A stretch of 64,000 bases of DNA from Marinobacter sp. ANT_B65 (GTDB lineage Bacteria; Pseudomonadota; Gammaproteobacteria; Pseudomonadales; Oleiphilaceae). The notes under the pieces were generated by a model. It had not been told where the DNA came from and searched no databases. It saw nothing but the letters and a program-made list of their open reading frames with translations. The DNA lies in NCBI RefSeq assembly GCF_002407605.1, contig NZ_NXGV01000001.1, positions 866,895 to 930,894 of the forward strand. The letters are read 5' to 3'. The position numbers and the translations under genes were made by a program. Shown one piece after another: positions 45,191 through 54,700 of this stretch; the stretch's first letter is position 1; every line of letters starts with the position of its first letter.

Positions 45191-46693
45191 ATGGCAAACG
45201 ACAAAGACCGCAGTGATCAGCCGGAAAGCAGCACCCATAAATCCTCGGGTCCGAGAACTGGAAGTTACCCGGCAGACGAAAACCCCGCTCAGGTAACAGA
45301 GAATGGCGAGCAGGAGGAAGCCTGGGAAGAGGTAGATGAAAGCGAGCTGCCCGCTGAATATGTCCGGGAGGTCAAAAACCAAAGTGGCCCCGATGAAAGC
45401 GGCATTCCTACGGATTATAGCCGCCGGGTTCGTGCAGGAATAATCATACTGCTTGTTACCTTTGTTGGTGCCGGTGGCTGGGCCGCTTTTGCCAGGCTGG
45501 ATGGTGCCGCCATTGCAGCAGGCCGGGTAGTTGTTGAGTCCCAGAATCGAGTGGTTCAGCACCTTGAAGGTGGCATCATTGAAGGCTTGATGGTCCGCGA
45601 TGGCTCCAGGGTAAACAGTGGTGACCCGCTTGTAATTCTGTCAGACACAAAGCCCCGTGCAGAACTCAATATTATCGAGTCCGAGCTCCGTGAGGTGCTG
45701 GGGCGCGAAGCAAGACTCAGGGCTGAGCGTGTCGGGGCTGAAAAAATCGAATTCCCTGAAGAGCTGACAGCGCAGGATAATCCCTCTGTACGTAATATTA
45801 TTGAAGGCCAGAAGGAGCTGTTCAAATCCCGGACAGAATCCTTGCAGGGCCAGCTAAGCATATACAAACAGAGAGTCCGGGCACTTACCCAGCAGATGAA
45901 AGGGCTGCGGGATATGAACCGAAATCTCGATTCACGAATAGCCAGTTACGAGGAAGAGCTTGCGAACTGGCAGGAGCTTTTCGACCAGGAACTGGCTGAC
46001 CGTAATCGTATCAACGAAATGCAGAGAGAGTTGTATCGCCTGCAGGGCGAGAAAGCGGGGAATGAGTCGAAGTTATCGGAGCTGGAGATAAAGATTGGTG
46101 AGACCCGCTCTGAGGCGTTGGTCACCAAGCAGCAATACGCTGAAGAAGTTGCCGAACTCTTGCGTGAAACCCAGCAAAGTATTGCGGACATGCGGGCCAG
46201 AAAAACCGCTCTTCAGGACACACTCGACAGAACCACGATTATTTCACCGGTTAGTGGAACCGTTGTAGATCTTGCAGTGCATACCGTTGGGGGTATCGTG
46301 CGGCCTGGAGAGACGTTGATGGAAATAGTCCCGGGCGACCAGGATTATACAGTTCAGGTAAGAGTGCAGCCCCAGGATATCGACAGAGTAGCGGTTGGTC
46401 AGTTTGCCGACGTCAGGCTGTCTGCGTTTAATCAGCAGATGGCAGATCTTATTGAGGGTGAAGTGACAGGCATCTCTGCAGACGCACTGAAAATTGAGAA
46501 CGGTGAAGAGCGTTATTACGAAGCCAGAATAAGGGTGACTGACGCCGGGCTCGAAGTAATGAAAAACCAGGGCATGTACCTGGTGCCAGGCATGCCAGCC
46601 GAAGTCATGATCAAGACCGGAGAGCGTACTGTGCTTCAGTATTTGTTGGACCCGGTAACGCGCATGGTTGAACGCGCTTTCCGGGAGGAGTGA
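45191..46693 (+). CDS. HlyD-family type I secretion adaptor with acidic cytoplasmic extension
   Basis: Periplasmic membrane-fusion protein linking the ABC transporter to the outer-membrane channel. The membrane helix is at about residues 79-98 (AGIIILLVTFVGAGGWAAFA), followed by the lipoyl half-motif VQHLEGGIIEGLMVRDGSRV, a long coiled-coil hairpin (about 165-345), the second half-motif IISPVSGTVVDLAVHTVGGI and the beta barrel. The PrtE type has about 440 residues; this one has 500, because of an 78-residue acidic, Pro/Ser-rich N-terminal extension (EEAWEEVDESELPAEYVREV) in the cytoplasm. Short cytoplasmic tails of HlyD proteins take part in substrate recognition, so the longer tail may be a docking site. 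It starts 3 bp after the ABC gene. Confidence 0.92.
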   Translation: MANDKDRSDQPESSTHKSSGPRTGSYPADENPAQVTENGEQEEAWEEVDESELPAEYVREVKNQSGPDESGIPTDYSRRVRAGIIILLVTFVGAGGWAAFARLDGAAIAAGRVVVESQNRVVQHLEGGIIEGLMVRDGSRVNSGDPLVILSDTKPRAELNIIESELREVLGREARLRAERVGAEKIEFPEELTAQDNPSVRNIIEGQKELFKSRTESLQGQLSIYKQRVRALTQQMKGLRDMNRNLDSRIASYEEELANWQELFDQELADRNRINEMQRELYRLQGEKAGNESKLSELEIKIGETRSEALVTKQQYAEEVAELLRETQQSIADMRARKTALQDTLDRTTIISPVSGTVVDLAVHTVGGIVRPGETLMEIVPGDQDYTVQVRVQPQDIDRVAVGQFADVRLSAFNQQMADLIEGEVTGISADALKIENGEERYYEARIRVTDAGLEVMKNQGMYLVPGMPAEVMIKTGERTVLQYLLDPVTRMVERAFREE

Positions 46694-46695
46694 AG

Positions 46696-48012
46696 ATGAA
46701 GCTAATCTCAATTTTAGTTTGTAGTTTTACTGCGTTTGTCGCAGCGGCGCCTGCACTTGCTCAGAGTTCGGGTGAAATAAGCCTGGTTGATGTTTACCAG
46801 AGTGCGCTGGAAAAGAACTACGGTCTGCAAAGCCAGCAGTATTCCTATCAGGCAGAGAAGGAAGGGGTTCGGCAGGCATGGGCGGGAGTACTCCCTCAGG
46901 TTGAGGCTTCTGCCAGTTACGGTGTATCTGACTATACCCGGGATTTCGATTTGCAGAGCAGTATCTCCGATCAGGACGAGCATACCCGGTACGATCTCAG
47001 CCTGATCCAGGTGGTCTATTCCCGCAAGGCATTCAAGGAAATCGAGCGTGCCAAAGCCGGAGAGAAGCTGGCGGCAGAAGAACTGGCTGGTCGGGAGCTT
47101 GAAATTGGTTATTCTGTAATAGAGGCCTTCTTGCGGGCACAGATGCTGCATGAGCAAATTGCTATTGTGGAAGATGAGCGTACAAGCCACGAACGCAGGC
47201 TGGATCAACTCGAGAATATGCTTTCCAGAGGTTTTGCCACGCGTGCGGATACATTGGATGCTCAAGCCAGAATAGATGAGGTTTCGGCAGAGCTCGCCGG
47301 CCTCAGGCATAATTATCGAGCGGCAATAAAAAATCTTGAAGCTGTTGCCGGGATTCGAGTGGGAGAGCAGGGGCTGCATCCTGTGTCAGGGGAAATTTGG
47401 CGCAATACCCCTTCTCTTCTTGAGAAAAACTGGGAACAGCTGGCGGCCGAAAACTCTGCGCTGATCAGGCAGGCTAAAGGTGAGCTGGACCTGGCAGAAG
47501 CTACCAGAAAGGCCGAAAGTGGCGCTCACTGGCCGGAACTGTATTTGAATGCCCGCTACACTGATAACGACACCTTTGCTACTGATCTTCGGCAAGAGAG
47601 CCGGGTTGAGCTGCAGCTCAAGTTGCCTATTTATAAAGGTGGCAGCACCTCATCCCGGGTGCGACAGGCGACCCAGAGCATGTATGCGGCGGAGTATGCG
47701 GTCAAAGACAGCGACAACATGGTCAGTGTCGAAATTTCCAGAATTACAGAAGAACTGCGGGGCAGCTACGCTCAGATTCAGGCACTGATCACTGCTGAAA
47801 AGTCAGCTCGTGCCGCACTTGAAGCGGCCGAGAAAGGGTTTGTTGGGGGAGTGCGCAGTTTAAATGATTTGCTGGACAGCCGAACGCGCCTCTCTGACAT
47901 TCGCCGTAATCTTGTAAATGAAGTGCACCAGAATCATATGTTGCAGTTCGAATTGCGCCAGGTAGCGGGAACACTCACGATCAACGAGGTTCGCAATGCA
48001 ACAGCCAGTTAA
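46696..48012 (+). CDS. TolC-family outer-membrane secretion channel
   Basis: Outer-membrane exit duct of the type I secretion system, 438 residues. Signal peptide 1-22 (MKLISILVCSFTAFVAAAPALA), then two structural repeats of long helices and strands: first about 25-220 with SQQYSYQAEKEGVRQAWAG, and second about 235-430 with LPIYKGGSTSSRVRQATQSM. The start ATG at 46696 has an excellent GGAGGAG six bases upstream; a GTG at 46690 overlapping the adaptor stop is the alternative. It is the third gene of the ABC-adaptor-channel operon, so this system does not rely on a distant tolC. Confidence 0.93.
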   Translation: MKLISILVCSFTAFVAAAPALAQSSGEISLVDVYQSALEKNYGLQSQQYSYQAEKEGVRQAWAGVLPQVEASASYGVSDYTRDFDLQSSISDQDEHTRYDLSLIQVVYSRKAFKEIERAKAGEKLAAEELAGRELEIGYSVIEAFLRAQMLHEQIAIVEDERTSHERRLDQLENMLSRGFATRADTLDAQARIDEVSAELAGLRHNYRAAIKNLEAVAGIRVGEQGLHPVSGEIWRNTPSLLEKNWEQLAAENSALIRQAKGELDLAEATRKAESGAHWPELYLNARYTDNDTFATDLRQESRVELQLKLPIYKGGSTSSRVRQATQSMYAAEYAVKDSDNMVSVEISRITEELRGSYAQIQALITAEKSARAALEAAEKGFVGGVRSLNDLLDSRTRLSDIRRNLVNEVHQNHMLQFELRQVAGTLTINEVRNATAS

Positions 48013-48033
48013 TCGGGTCAGTGTAAAGCGCTC

Positions 48034-48828
48034 ATGATACGAATCGCGCAACAGCTATGGCTTTATCGGAACTTCATAACCGGCAGTGTGAAGCGAGAGT
48101 TTCAGAGCAAGTATATGAACTCGCTGCTGGGAGTGGCATGGGCGGTTATCCAGCCGCTGTCCATGATCCTGGTATACACCCTGATTTTTTCGCAGATCAT
48201 GCGGGCCAAGCTGCCCGGAGTTGAAAGTCAGTACGCCTATAGCATCTATTTGTGTTCAGGCGTTCTTACCTGGGGGTTGTTTTCAGAGGTTACCAGCCGT
48301 ACACAAAATATGTTTCTGGATAATGCAAACCTTCTGAAAAAACTCAGCTTTCCCTGGTATTGCTTGCCAGTGACTGTTATCGCAAGCGCCGGGCTTAACT
48401 TCCTGATTATATTCATATTGTTTGCCATATTTCTTGTGGTTACCGGCAACTTCCCGGGCTGGGTTGTACTGACAGGGCTCCCGGTGTTGGCTGTTCAGCT
48501 TTTCCTGGCCGGTAGCCTTGGTCTGATGCTGGCGGTGCTGAATGTGTTTTTTCGCGATGTAGGTCAGCTGTATACTGTCATTCTGCAGTTCTGGTTCTGG
48601 CTTACACCTATTGTCTACCCGCTGGAGATCTTGCCAGATCGCCTTCAAAGCATCATACAGCTTAACCCCATGACCAGCCTCATATCCGCCTATCAGGATC
48701 TCTTCACATTAGGGAAAATTCCGGACTGGACAAGCCTTTTACCGACTATAGCTGTAGCTGTTGTATTTTTTCTGCTGGCGGTCAACTTGTTCCGTAAACA
48801 TGCAAACGAAATAGTAGACGAGTTGTAA
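48034..48828 (+). CDS. wzm: Polysaccharide ABC exporter permease Wzm
   Basis: ABC-2 type permease of 264 residues that moves undecaprenyl-linked O-antigen-like polysaccharide to the periplasm. It has six hydrophobic segments and the family's N-terminal amphipathic KREFQSKYMNSLLGVAWAVI, followed by QPLSMILVYTLIFSQIM and, near the C-terminus, LTPIVYPLEILPDRLQSIIQ. It begins 21 bp after the TolC-like gene on the same strand, so the protein secretion and glycan export genes may share a transcript. Its stop overlaps the wzt start (TAATG). Confidence 0.93.
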   Translation: MIRIAQQLWLYRNFITGSVKREFQSKYMNSLLGVAWAVIQPLSMILVYTLIFSQIMRAKLPGVESQYAYSIYLCSGVLTWGLFSEVTSRTQNMFLDNANLLKKLSFPWYCLPVTVIASAGLNFLIIFILFAIFLVVTGNFPGWVVLTGLPVLAVQLFLAGSLGLMLAVLNVFFRDVGQLYTVILQFWFWLTPIVYPLEILPDRLQSIIQLNPMTSLISAYQDLFTLGKIPDWTSLLPTIAVAVVFFLLAVNLFRKHANEIVDEL

Positions 48829-50114
48829 TGACCGCAATATCTGTAACCGGGTTGGGTAAGGCTTATAAGCAATACCCTGGCAAATGGTCGCGTCTGGGTG
48901 AGTGGCTGTTGCCGGGTAATCGAGTGCGCCACAGCCTGCACTGGGTGCTGCAGGATATTCAGTTTGAAGTGCCTCGGGGCGAAGCTGTGGGCATCCTCGG
49001 AGTTAACGGAGCCGGCAAGAGTACGTTGCTGAAATTGATTACCGGCACCACGCATCCTACTGTAGGACATATCAGCGTTAATGGTCGTATTGCTGCACTA
49101 CTGGAGCTGGGTATGGGTTTTCACCCGGATTTTACCGGGCGGCAGAACGTATTTATGGCTGGCCAGTTGCAGGGGCTTTCACCACAGCAGATTGAGGATG
49201 AACTGCCAGCCATAGAACAATTTGCGGGCATAGGGGAGTATCTGGATCAGCCTGTAAGAGTTTATTCCAGTGGCATGCAGGTACGGCTGGCATTCGCATT
49301 GGCTACGGCCATTCGGCCGGATATTCTTATCATCGATGAAGCTCTCTCGGTAGGCGACGCAGCCTTCCAGCGTAAGTGCTTTCGTAGAATTAACGAATTT
49401 TTGGAAGAAGGCACTACGTTACTATTTGTTACCCACGATATAGACGCTGTAAAAAAACTGTGCAAACGTGCCGTGTTTTTGAAGCAAGGCCGGGTGGCTG
49501 CTTATGGGCCTGCAAAAACGGTTTGCGATAGCTACGAGAAATATCTGTTTGGGGGGAGTGCTCCTGCAATGTTGGAGGTTGAGCCAGAAGAGTCCGCTCA
49601 ACAAGACAACGAAAGCCAGGGAAAGCTGGACACAGCGCTCACTTCCGACTGTGAAATAAGTTATGGCGATGGGCGGGCCACAATAGAGGCGGTGTGGCTG
49701 GAAAATCGGGACGGAGATACTGTCAATATGTTTGGCAGTGGTGAGCCTATGGTGCTGAAAACCCGTGTGCGTTTTAACCAGGCAGTAGATCATGCTGTTT
49801 TTGCTTTTATGATAAAAACCCGGGAGGGGCTGAGTCTGTTCGGCCTTGATACCAGTGATCATCCTGCCTTTAGCGGTCGTCGCTTTCATAAAAACGAAAC
49901 CCTTACTCTCAAGTACTGCCTGGCTAATGCTTTTGCGCCTGGGGTTTACTATGTGAACTGTGGTGTGCGGGACGATCGCAGTAAAGAGTTGGTGTTCCTG
50001 CATCGCAGACTGGACACCCTGCTTTTCCGTGTACGAACAGATGACAATACCACTGTGAAATCGGGGTTGATCAATGTGCCCGTCGAAATTGGTATCGAGG
50101 AGCGCCTGGAATGA
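48828..50114 (+). CDS. wzt: Polysaccharide ABC exporter ATPase Wzt with C-terminal glycan-binding domain
   Basis: ATPase partner of Wzm, 428 residues. The nucleotide-binding domain (residues 1-245) has Walker A GVNGAGKST, signature YSSGMQVRLAFALATA and Walker B ILIIDEALSVGDAAFQRKC. After a linker (about 245-285) comes a Wzt_C-type beta-sandwich (about 290-425) with EAVWLENRDGDTVNMFGSGE and FAPGVYYVNCGVRDD. In E. coli O8/O9a Wzt this domain binds the modified end of the finished chain and makes export depend on capping. That suggests a terminal modification here too, perhaps by the sulfotransferase-like product of the next gene. It overlaps both neighbours by 1-4 bp. Confidence 0.93.
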   Translation: MTAISVTGLGKAYKQYPGKWSRLGEWLLPGNRVRHSLHWVLQDIQFEVPRGEAVGILGVNGAGKSTLLKLITGTTHPTVGHISVNGRIAALLELGMGFHPDFTGRQNVFMAGQLQGLSPQQIEDELPAIEQFAGIGEYLDQPVRVYSSGMQVRLAFALATAIRPDILIIDEALSVGDAAFQRKCFRRINEFLEEGTTLLFVTHDIDAVKKLCKRAVFLKQGRVAAYGPAKTVCDSYEKYLFGGSAPAMLEVEPEESAQQDNESQGKLDTALTSDCEISYGDGRATIEAVWLENRDGDTVNMFGSGEPMVLKTRVRFNQAVDHAVFAFMIKTREGLSLFGLDTSDHPAFSGRRFHKNETLTLKYCLANAFAPGVYYVNCGVRDDRSKELVFLHRRLDTLLFRVRTDDNTTVKSGLINVPVEIGIEERLE

Positions 50115-51748
50115 CCCCGTCAGCTCAAAAGCAGCCTGTTTTTCTGCATGCGTTATTTCGTACTGGTAGTACCTACCTGTATCAGGCTTTTCGTCGCCTG
50201 GGTGCTGGTTACACCTGTTATCAGGAGCCACTGCATGAAATTGCGGCAAAAGCCCTGAATAACTCCAATATACTGAACGACAGCCGGGATTCGCTAAAAG
50301 CTGAAACTCTTCGTCACCCGGAAATGGAGCGGCCTTACTTTGCCGAATTGCACGAAGTGGCTGATCAGGTTCTGCCGCACCTGCAGGAAGATGATATATA
50401 CAACGGCTATTTTGGTGGCCCGGAAAATTGTAGAGGGCTGAACTACTGGCGAGCACTGATTGAAAATGCGGCCAGCCGGCCACTGATTCAGGAGTGCCGT
50501 TCGGCTGGCCGCATACAGGCTATGCGCGAAAATCTTGGTGGGTTTCATGCTTATCTATGGCGTAATCCCTGGGATCAGTGGTGGTCTTATCAGGTGTCTT
50601 CCTACTTTGATCTGACCACCCAGCTGATTTTTAATGCTCCGCAACGTCCCGCACTGATTGAAAGGGTCAGCGAGCATATTGGCTTTATCTCCATGCATGG
50701 AGAAAGTCTGGAAGTGACCCAGGACTGGTTTGCCAATCGCCCATTAACCCCGGATAACGCTTACATAGCATTTTACACGCTATGGTTGCTGGGCCTTCAG
50801 GAGGCAAATAAGCATGCAGACCTGCTGATTAACATTGATCAGCTCAGTGCAAAGCCAGATATACAGAAACAAGTGACGGAAAAGTTTGCTGCTTTGGGTA
50901 TCCAGGGTCTGAATCTCAGGGATTGTAAAAGCCCTGTGTCGCTTTTCAGCCGGGCAGAAGAGGCACACTTTCAAACGCTGGAAGCTACTGTTCATAAATG
51001 TTGGCGGGAAGCAGGGCTGTCTGGGCAAGTCCTTAGTGAAATACTCACACTACGGGAGCAGGCAGCTCCGGAACGGGATGTCGCCACAGACTCAGCGGAC
51101 CACAGCAGAGACCTCGCCCGTTACCGCGATTTGCTTAAGCGGCGACAACAACTAGTGGTAGATCTTCATTCCAGCTCAGACGCCGCTTTGCAGGCCTCGC
51201 ATCGCCGTGAAGACAAATTGCGCCAGCAGCTACAGCAGTCTGAACAGAATATTGAACAAAGCCAGACGGAAGTCAGCCTGATGAACAGGCAGCTTGCCAT
51301 GGCCCGGGACAGCCACCAGAAATTGCAAAACAGTCATCAGGAATTGCTGAGTAACTACCAGGAATTGCTCAGCAGTCGCCAGGAATTGCTCAGCAGTCGC
51401 TCCTGGCGAATTACGGCGCCTTTGCGTGCTGGAGTTATGGCTGCCAGGCATTTGCGTAAAGGCGATCATCAGGCCATCAGGGCGGGAGTTATGCGTCGCC
51501 TTAAAGTGATGATTCTGGCGGTTGAACACTATAGCCGCGGGTACCCGAGAGTGCGCGGCATTATGGTATCCACAGTGAACAAAGTGCCCTGGCTGGCGGC
51601 CCGGTTGTACCGGCTAAGGCATGCCCCGGTTCTGCCCGAGCGAGATAGCCTGGTAATGCTTACCCCAAGATCCCGTGTTATATACAGCCAGTTGGTGGCT
51701 GCTGTAGATAGTCTGCAAAATGACGATAGCCAGCAGGGGGGATCATGA
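50111..51748 (+). CDS. Sulfotransferase-like protein with coiled coil and glycosyltransferase-associated tail
   Basis: The N-terminal third (about residues 9-310) looks like a PAPS-dependent sulfotransferase fold. HALFRTGSTYLYQAFRRLG resembles the 5'-phosphosulfate loop, and AYLWRNPWDQWWSYQVSSYF resembles the 3'-phosphate-binding region with RNPWDQ. A charged coiled coil follows (about 335-428), including three consecutive QELLSxx heptads. Next is SRSWRITAPLRAG, a short motif often found after coiled coils in surface-glycan glycosyltransferases, then a basic membrane-binding-like tail. The total is 545 residues. It overlaps wzt and the next gene by 4 bp each (ATGA). Possible role: capping or sulfating the exported chain. 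The fold is inferred from motifs only. Confidence 0.72.
   Translation: MTPSAQKQPVFLHALFRTGSTYLYQAFRRLGAGYTCYQEPLHEIAAKALNNSNILNDSRDSLKAETLRHPEMERPYFAELHEVADQVLPHLQEDDIYNGYFGGPENCRGLNYWRALIENAASRPLIQECRSAGRIQAMRENLGGFHAYLWRNPWDQWWSYQVSSYFDLTTQLIFNAPQRPALIERVSEHIGFISMHGESLEVTQDWFANRPLTPDNAYIAFYTLWLLGLQEANKHADLLINIDQLSAKPDIQKQVTEKFAALGIQGLNLRDCKSPVSLFSRAEEAHFQTLEATVHKCWREAGLSGQVLSEILTLREQAAPERDVATDSADHSRDLARYRDLLKRRQQLVVDLHSSSDAALQASHRREDKLRQQLQQSEQNIEQSQTEVSLMNRQLAMARDSHQKLQNSHQELLSNYQELLSSRQELLSSRSWRITAPLRAGVMAARHLRKGDHQAIRAGVMRRLKVMILAVEHYSRGYPRVRGIMVSTVNKVPWLAARLYRLRHAPVLPERDSLVMLTPRSRVIYSQLVAAVDSLQNDDSQQGGS
51341..51400 (+). repeat. 21-bp heptad-coding repeat
   Basis: Two exact 21-bp copies (51359-51379 and 51380-51400), preceded by a diverged third, each encoding QELLSSR. 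One repeat equals one coiled-coil heptad, so gain or loss of copies would lengthen or shorten the coil without changing the frame. Confidence 0.85.
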
Positions 51749-54700
51749 AGCTCCTTATAGATCTTCAGTGTTTGCAAACCAGTAGCCGTTACCGCGGCAT
51801 TGGGCATTACGTGAACTCCCTTGTTAAAGCCCTGCTGACTATTAACAAAGCGAGGCCTCAGCCACACAATATAACTCTGCTATTCAACGGCTATCACCCC
51901 GAATTGATAGACGAGCTGCGTCAGCAATGGGGGCCGCTGCTTGAGGGTGTTCACATCAGGATTTTTCATGCGCCGCCGGATACCGCTGAGTCGGGCTGCC
52001 CTAATCAGGGTATTATTCGTGTTGGTGAGTCTCTCCGTGACGAATTTATTGCCCGTCTGGAGCCTGATTTCGTGCTCATCGGTTCACTGTTTGAGGGGAT
52101 GACCGATAACTATGTGTGCGAGATTTCCCGGGCCCGGCAATATGCCGTAGGCGTAATAGGCTACGACCTGATTCCGCTGATCAGCCCTGAACAATACCTG
52201 GGCGATCCGCTTATACATGAATGGTACTACCACAAACTGAAAAGCCTGCACTGTGCTGATGTTATTTTTGCAATATCTGAGAGTGCACGGAAGGAATTTG
52301 AAGACCACTTGCAGCAGCCTGATGGCTCAGTTATTACTATATCGACTGCATGTGATGACAGTTATTACCCTTTGGATGGTACCAGTGAAGATTGCAGTCA
52401 CACTCTGGCTGAACTAGGTATAACCAGGCGTTATATTTTGTATAGCGGTGCGGCAGACGAGCGCAAAAACCTTAATGCCCTGTTGCAAGCTTTCAGCCAG
52501 TTGGACGGGGCGCTAAAGAATGATCTTGGTTTGGTGCTTGTGGGCAAGTTCAGTGAAGCCGATCGGGCTGGCCTGAGCCGTTTTGCCGGAAATCATGGAA
52601 TACCGCCAGAGCATATTATCTATACAGGCTTCATAGCTCAGAAAACCCTGAACGTATTGTACAACCGGTGCAGTGTGTTTGTGTTTCCTTCCCGGCATGA
52701 AGGTTTCGGTCTTCCAGTTCTTGAGGCCATGACCTGTGGCGCTCCTGTACTCTGTGCCAACACTACCAGCCTGCCTGAAGTTATGGGGTTGGAGGCCGCC
52801 ATGTTCGGGCCGGATGACATTCCCCGGCTGGCTAGCCTGATAACCCGCGTAGTAACTGAGCCTGAATTCAGTAAACAACTTCGTGAGCACGGCCTGAAAC
52901 AGTCGAAAAAGTTCTGTTGGCGTAAAACTGCTGAAAAGCTCCTGGTGCACGCCGAGCAAATTGTTTCTGAGTACCGGCCTGCTGGGAAGGCAGACAAGCC
53001 TGATCGCATCAGCCACCTGGCCCGTCTGTGCTCCATCTGGCAAATGGAAGATCATCGCCTGCGACAGATTGCAAACTGCTTGGCCGCCAACGACCTGGCT
53101 CTTGAGTACCGGCTGCCAGAACATCAACGACACTGGCGCATTGAAGGCCCATTCGACTCCAGCTATAGCTTGGCCCTGCTCAATCGGGAAATTGCTCGTG
53201 GTTTGACGGCGATAGGTCAGACTGTCAGCCTGCACTCCACTGAAGGCCCGGGTGACTTTGCTCCGTCAGAGGAGTTTCTGGCTGATAATCCCGACGTGGC
53301 CCAAATGGTTAGCCGAAGCCAGCAGAATATGCTGCAGCCGGAAATAACCAGCCGCAATCTGTACCCACCCAGGGTGCACGACATGGCATCAGATACCCGG
53401 CTATTGCATTTGTATGCCTGGGAAGAAACTGGCTTTCCGCAGGAGTGGGTTGGCAATTTCAATCAGCACCTTACGGGGCTTACCTGCTTGTCTGAGCACG
53501 TACAAAAAGTACTGATAGACAATGGTGTATGCCTTCCGATGGCAGTCAGTGGCTGTGGGGTAGACCATTGGGATAGAGTGGAGCCGCAGGCATACCCGCT
53601 GGTAGCTCCCGGCTTCCGCTTCCTCCATGTATCTTCCTGTTTTCCCCGCAAGGGCATCGACGCGATGCTGCAGGCGTGGGGAATAGCATTTAGCCGGCAC
53701 CAGGACGTTACCTTGGTAATCAAAACCTTTGACAACCCGCACAATAACGTAGACCAGCTGCTGGCCGAGCATCAAAGTGCCAATCCGGATTACCCGCGTG
53801 TGATTGTAATTAAAGAGGATTTGCCAGATGGTCAGCTGAAAAGCCTGTATCAGCAATGCCATGCATTGATCGCGCCCAGTAAGGCCGAAGGTTTTGGTCT
53901 GCCGTTAGCCGAGGCGATGCTAAGCGGTTTGCCGGTTATTACTACAGGATGGAGTGGGCAGATGGACTTTTGTGATGAAAGCACCGCCTGGCTGGTCCGC
54001 TTTGAATTTGAGCCGGCCGATACCCATTTCAACTTGAGCGACTCTTTGTGGGCGAATCCCGGCGTTGAAGATCTCGCCAGCCAGCTACAGGTAGTTTTTA
54101 ACGCCAGCGAAAGTGAGCGCGAGCATAAGTCCATTATGGCTGCTAGCCGCCTGCGTGAACATTTTACCTGGGAGCAAGTGGCTATGCGCCTGGCTAACCA
54201 GACTGAAAGTATCATCAAGCGTCGGCAACACGAAAACCTGAAGCGGCCTTTGAATATAGGATGGGTGAGTACTTTTAATCAGCGTTGTGGCCTGGCCACC
54301 TATTCACAGCATTTGATTGAACAGAATGCCGAAGACAAAATTACTGTTTTTGCCCCGTACACCAGCGAGCCGGAAACTGAAACAGATAATAGCCCTGTTG
54401 TGAAGCGTTGCTGGCAGCTCGATGACAACGACACGCTCGAAGATCTGGCCAGGCAGTTGCTTGCAGAAAATCTGGATGCTGTTGTTATCCAGATGAACTA
54501 CTACTTTTATGATTACCAGGCACTGACGCACCTGATCGCAACCCTGAAAAACCGTGGTTTGGTGGTTACTCTTACTCTGCATTCCACCTCAGACCCGGAG
54601 CCCCGGAAGGCCGTGGCTAACCTTCAGACGGCACTGGAACTGGCAGACAGGGTAATTGTGCACACAGTTAAAGACATCAATTGCCTGGCTGATATTGGCA

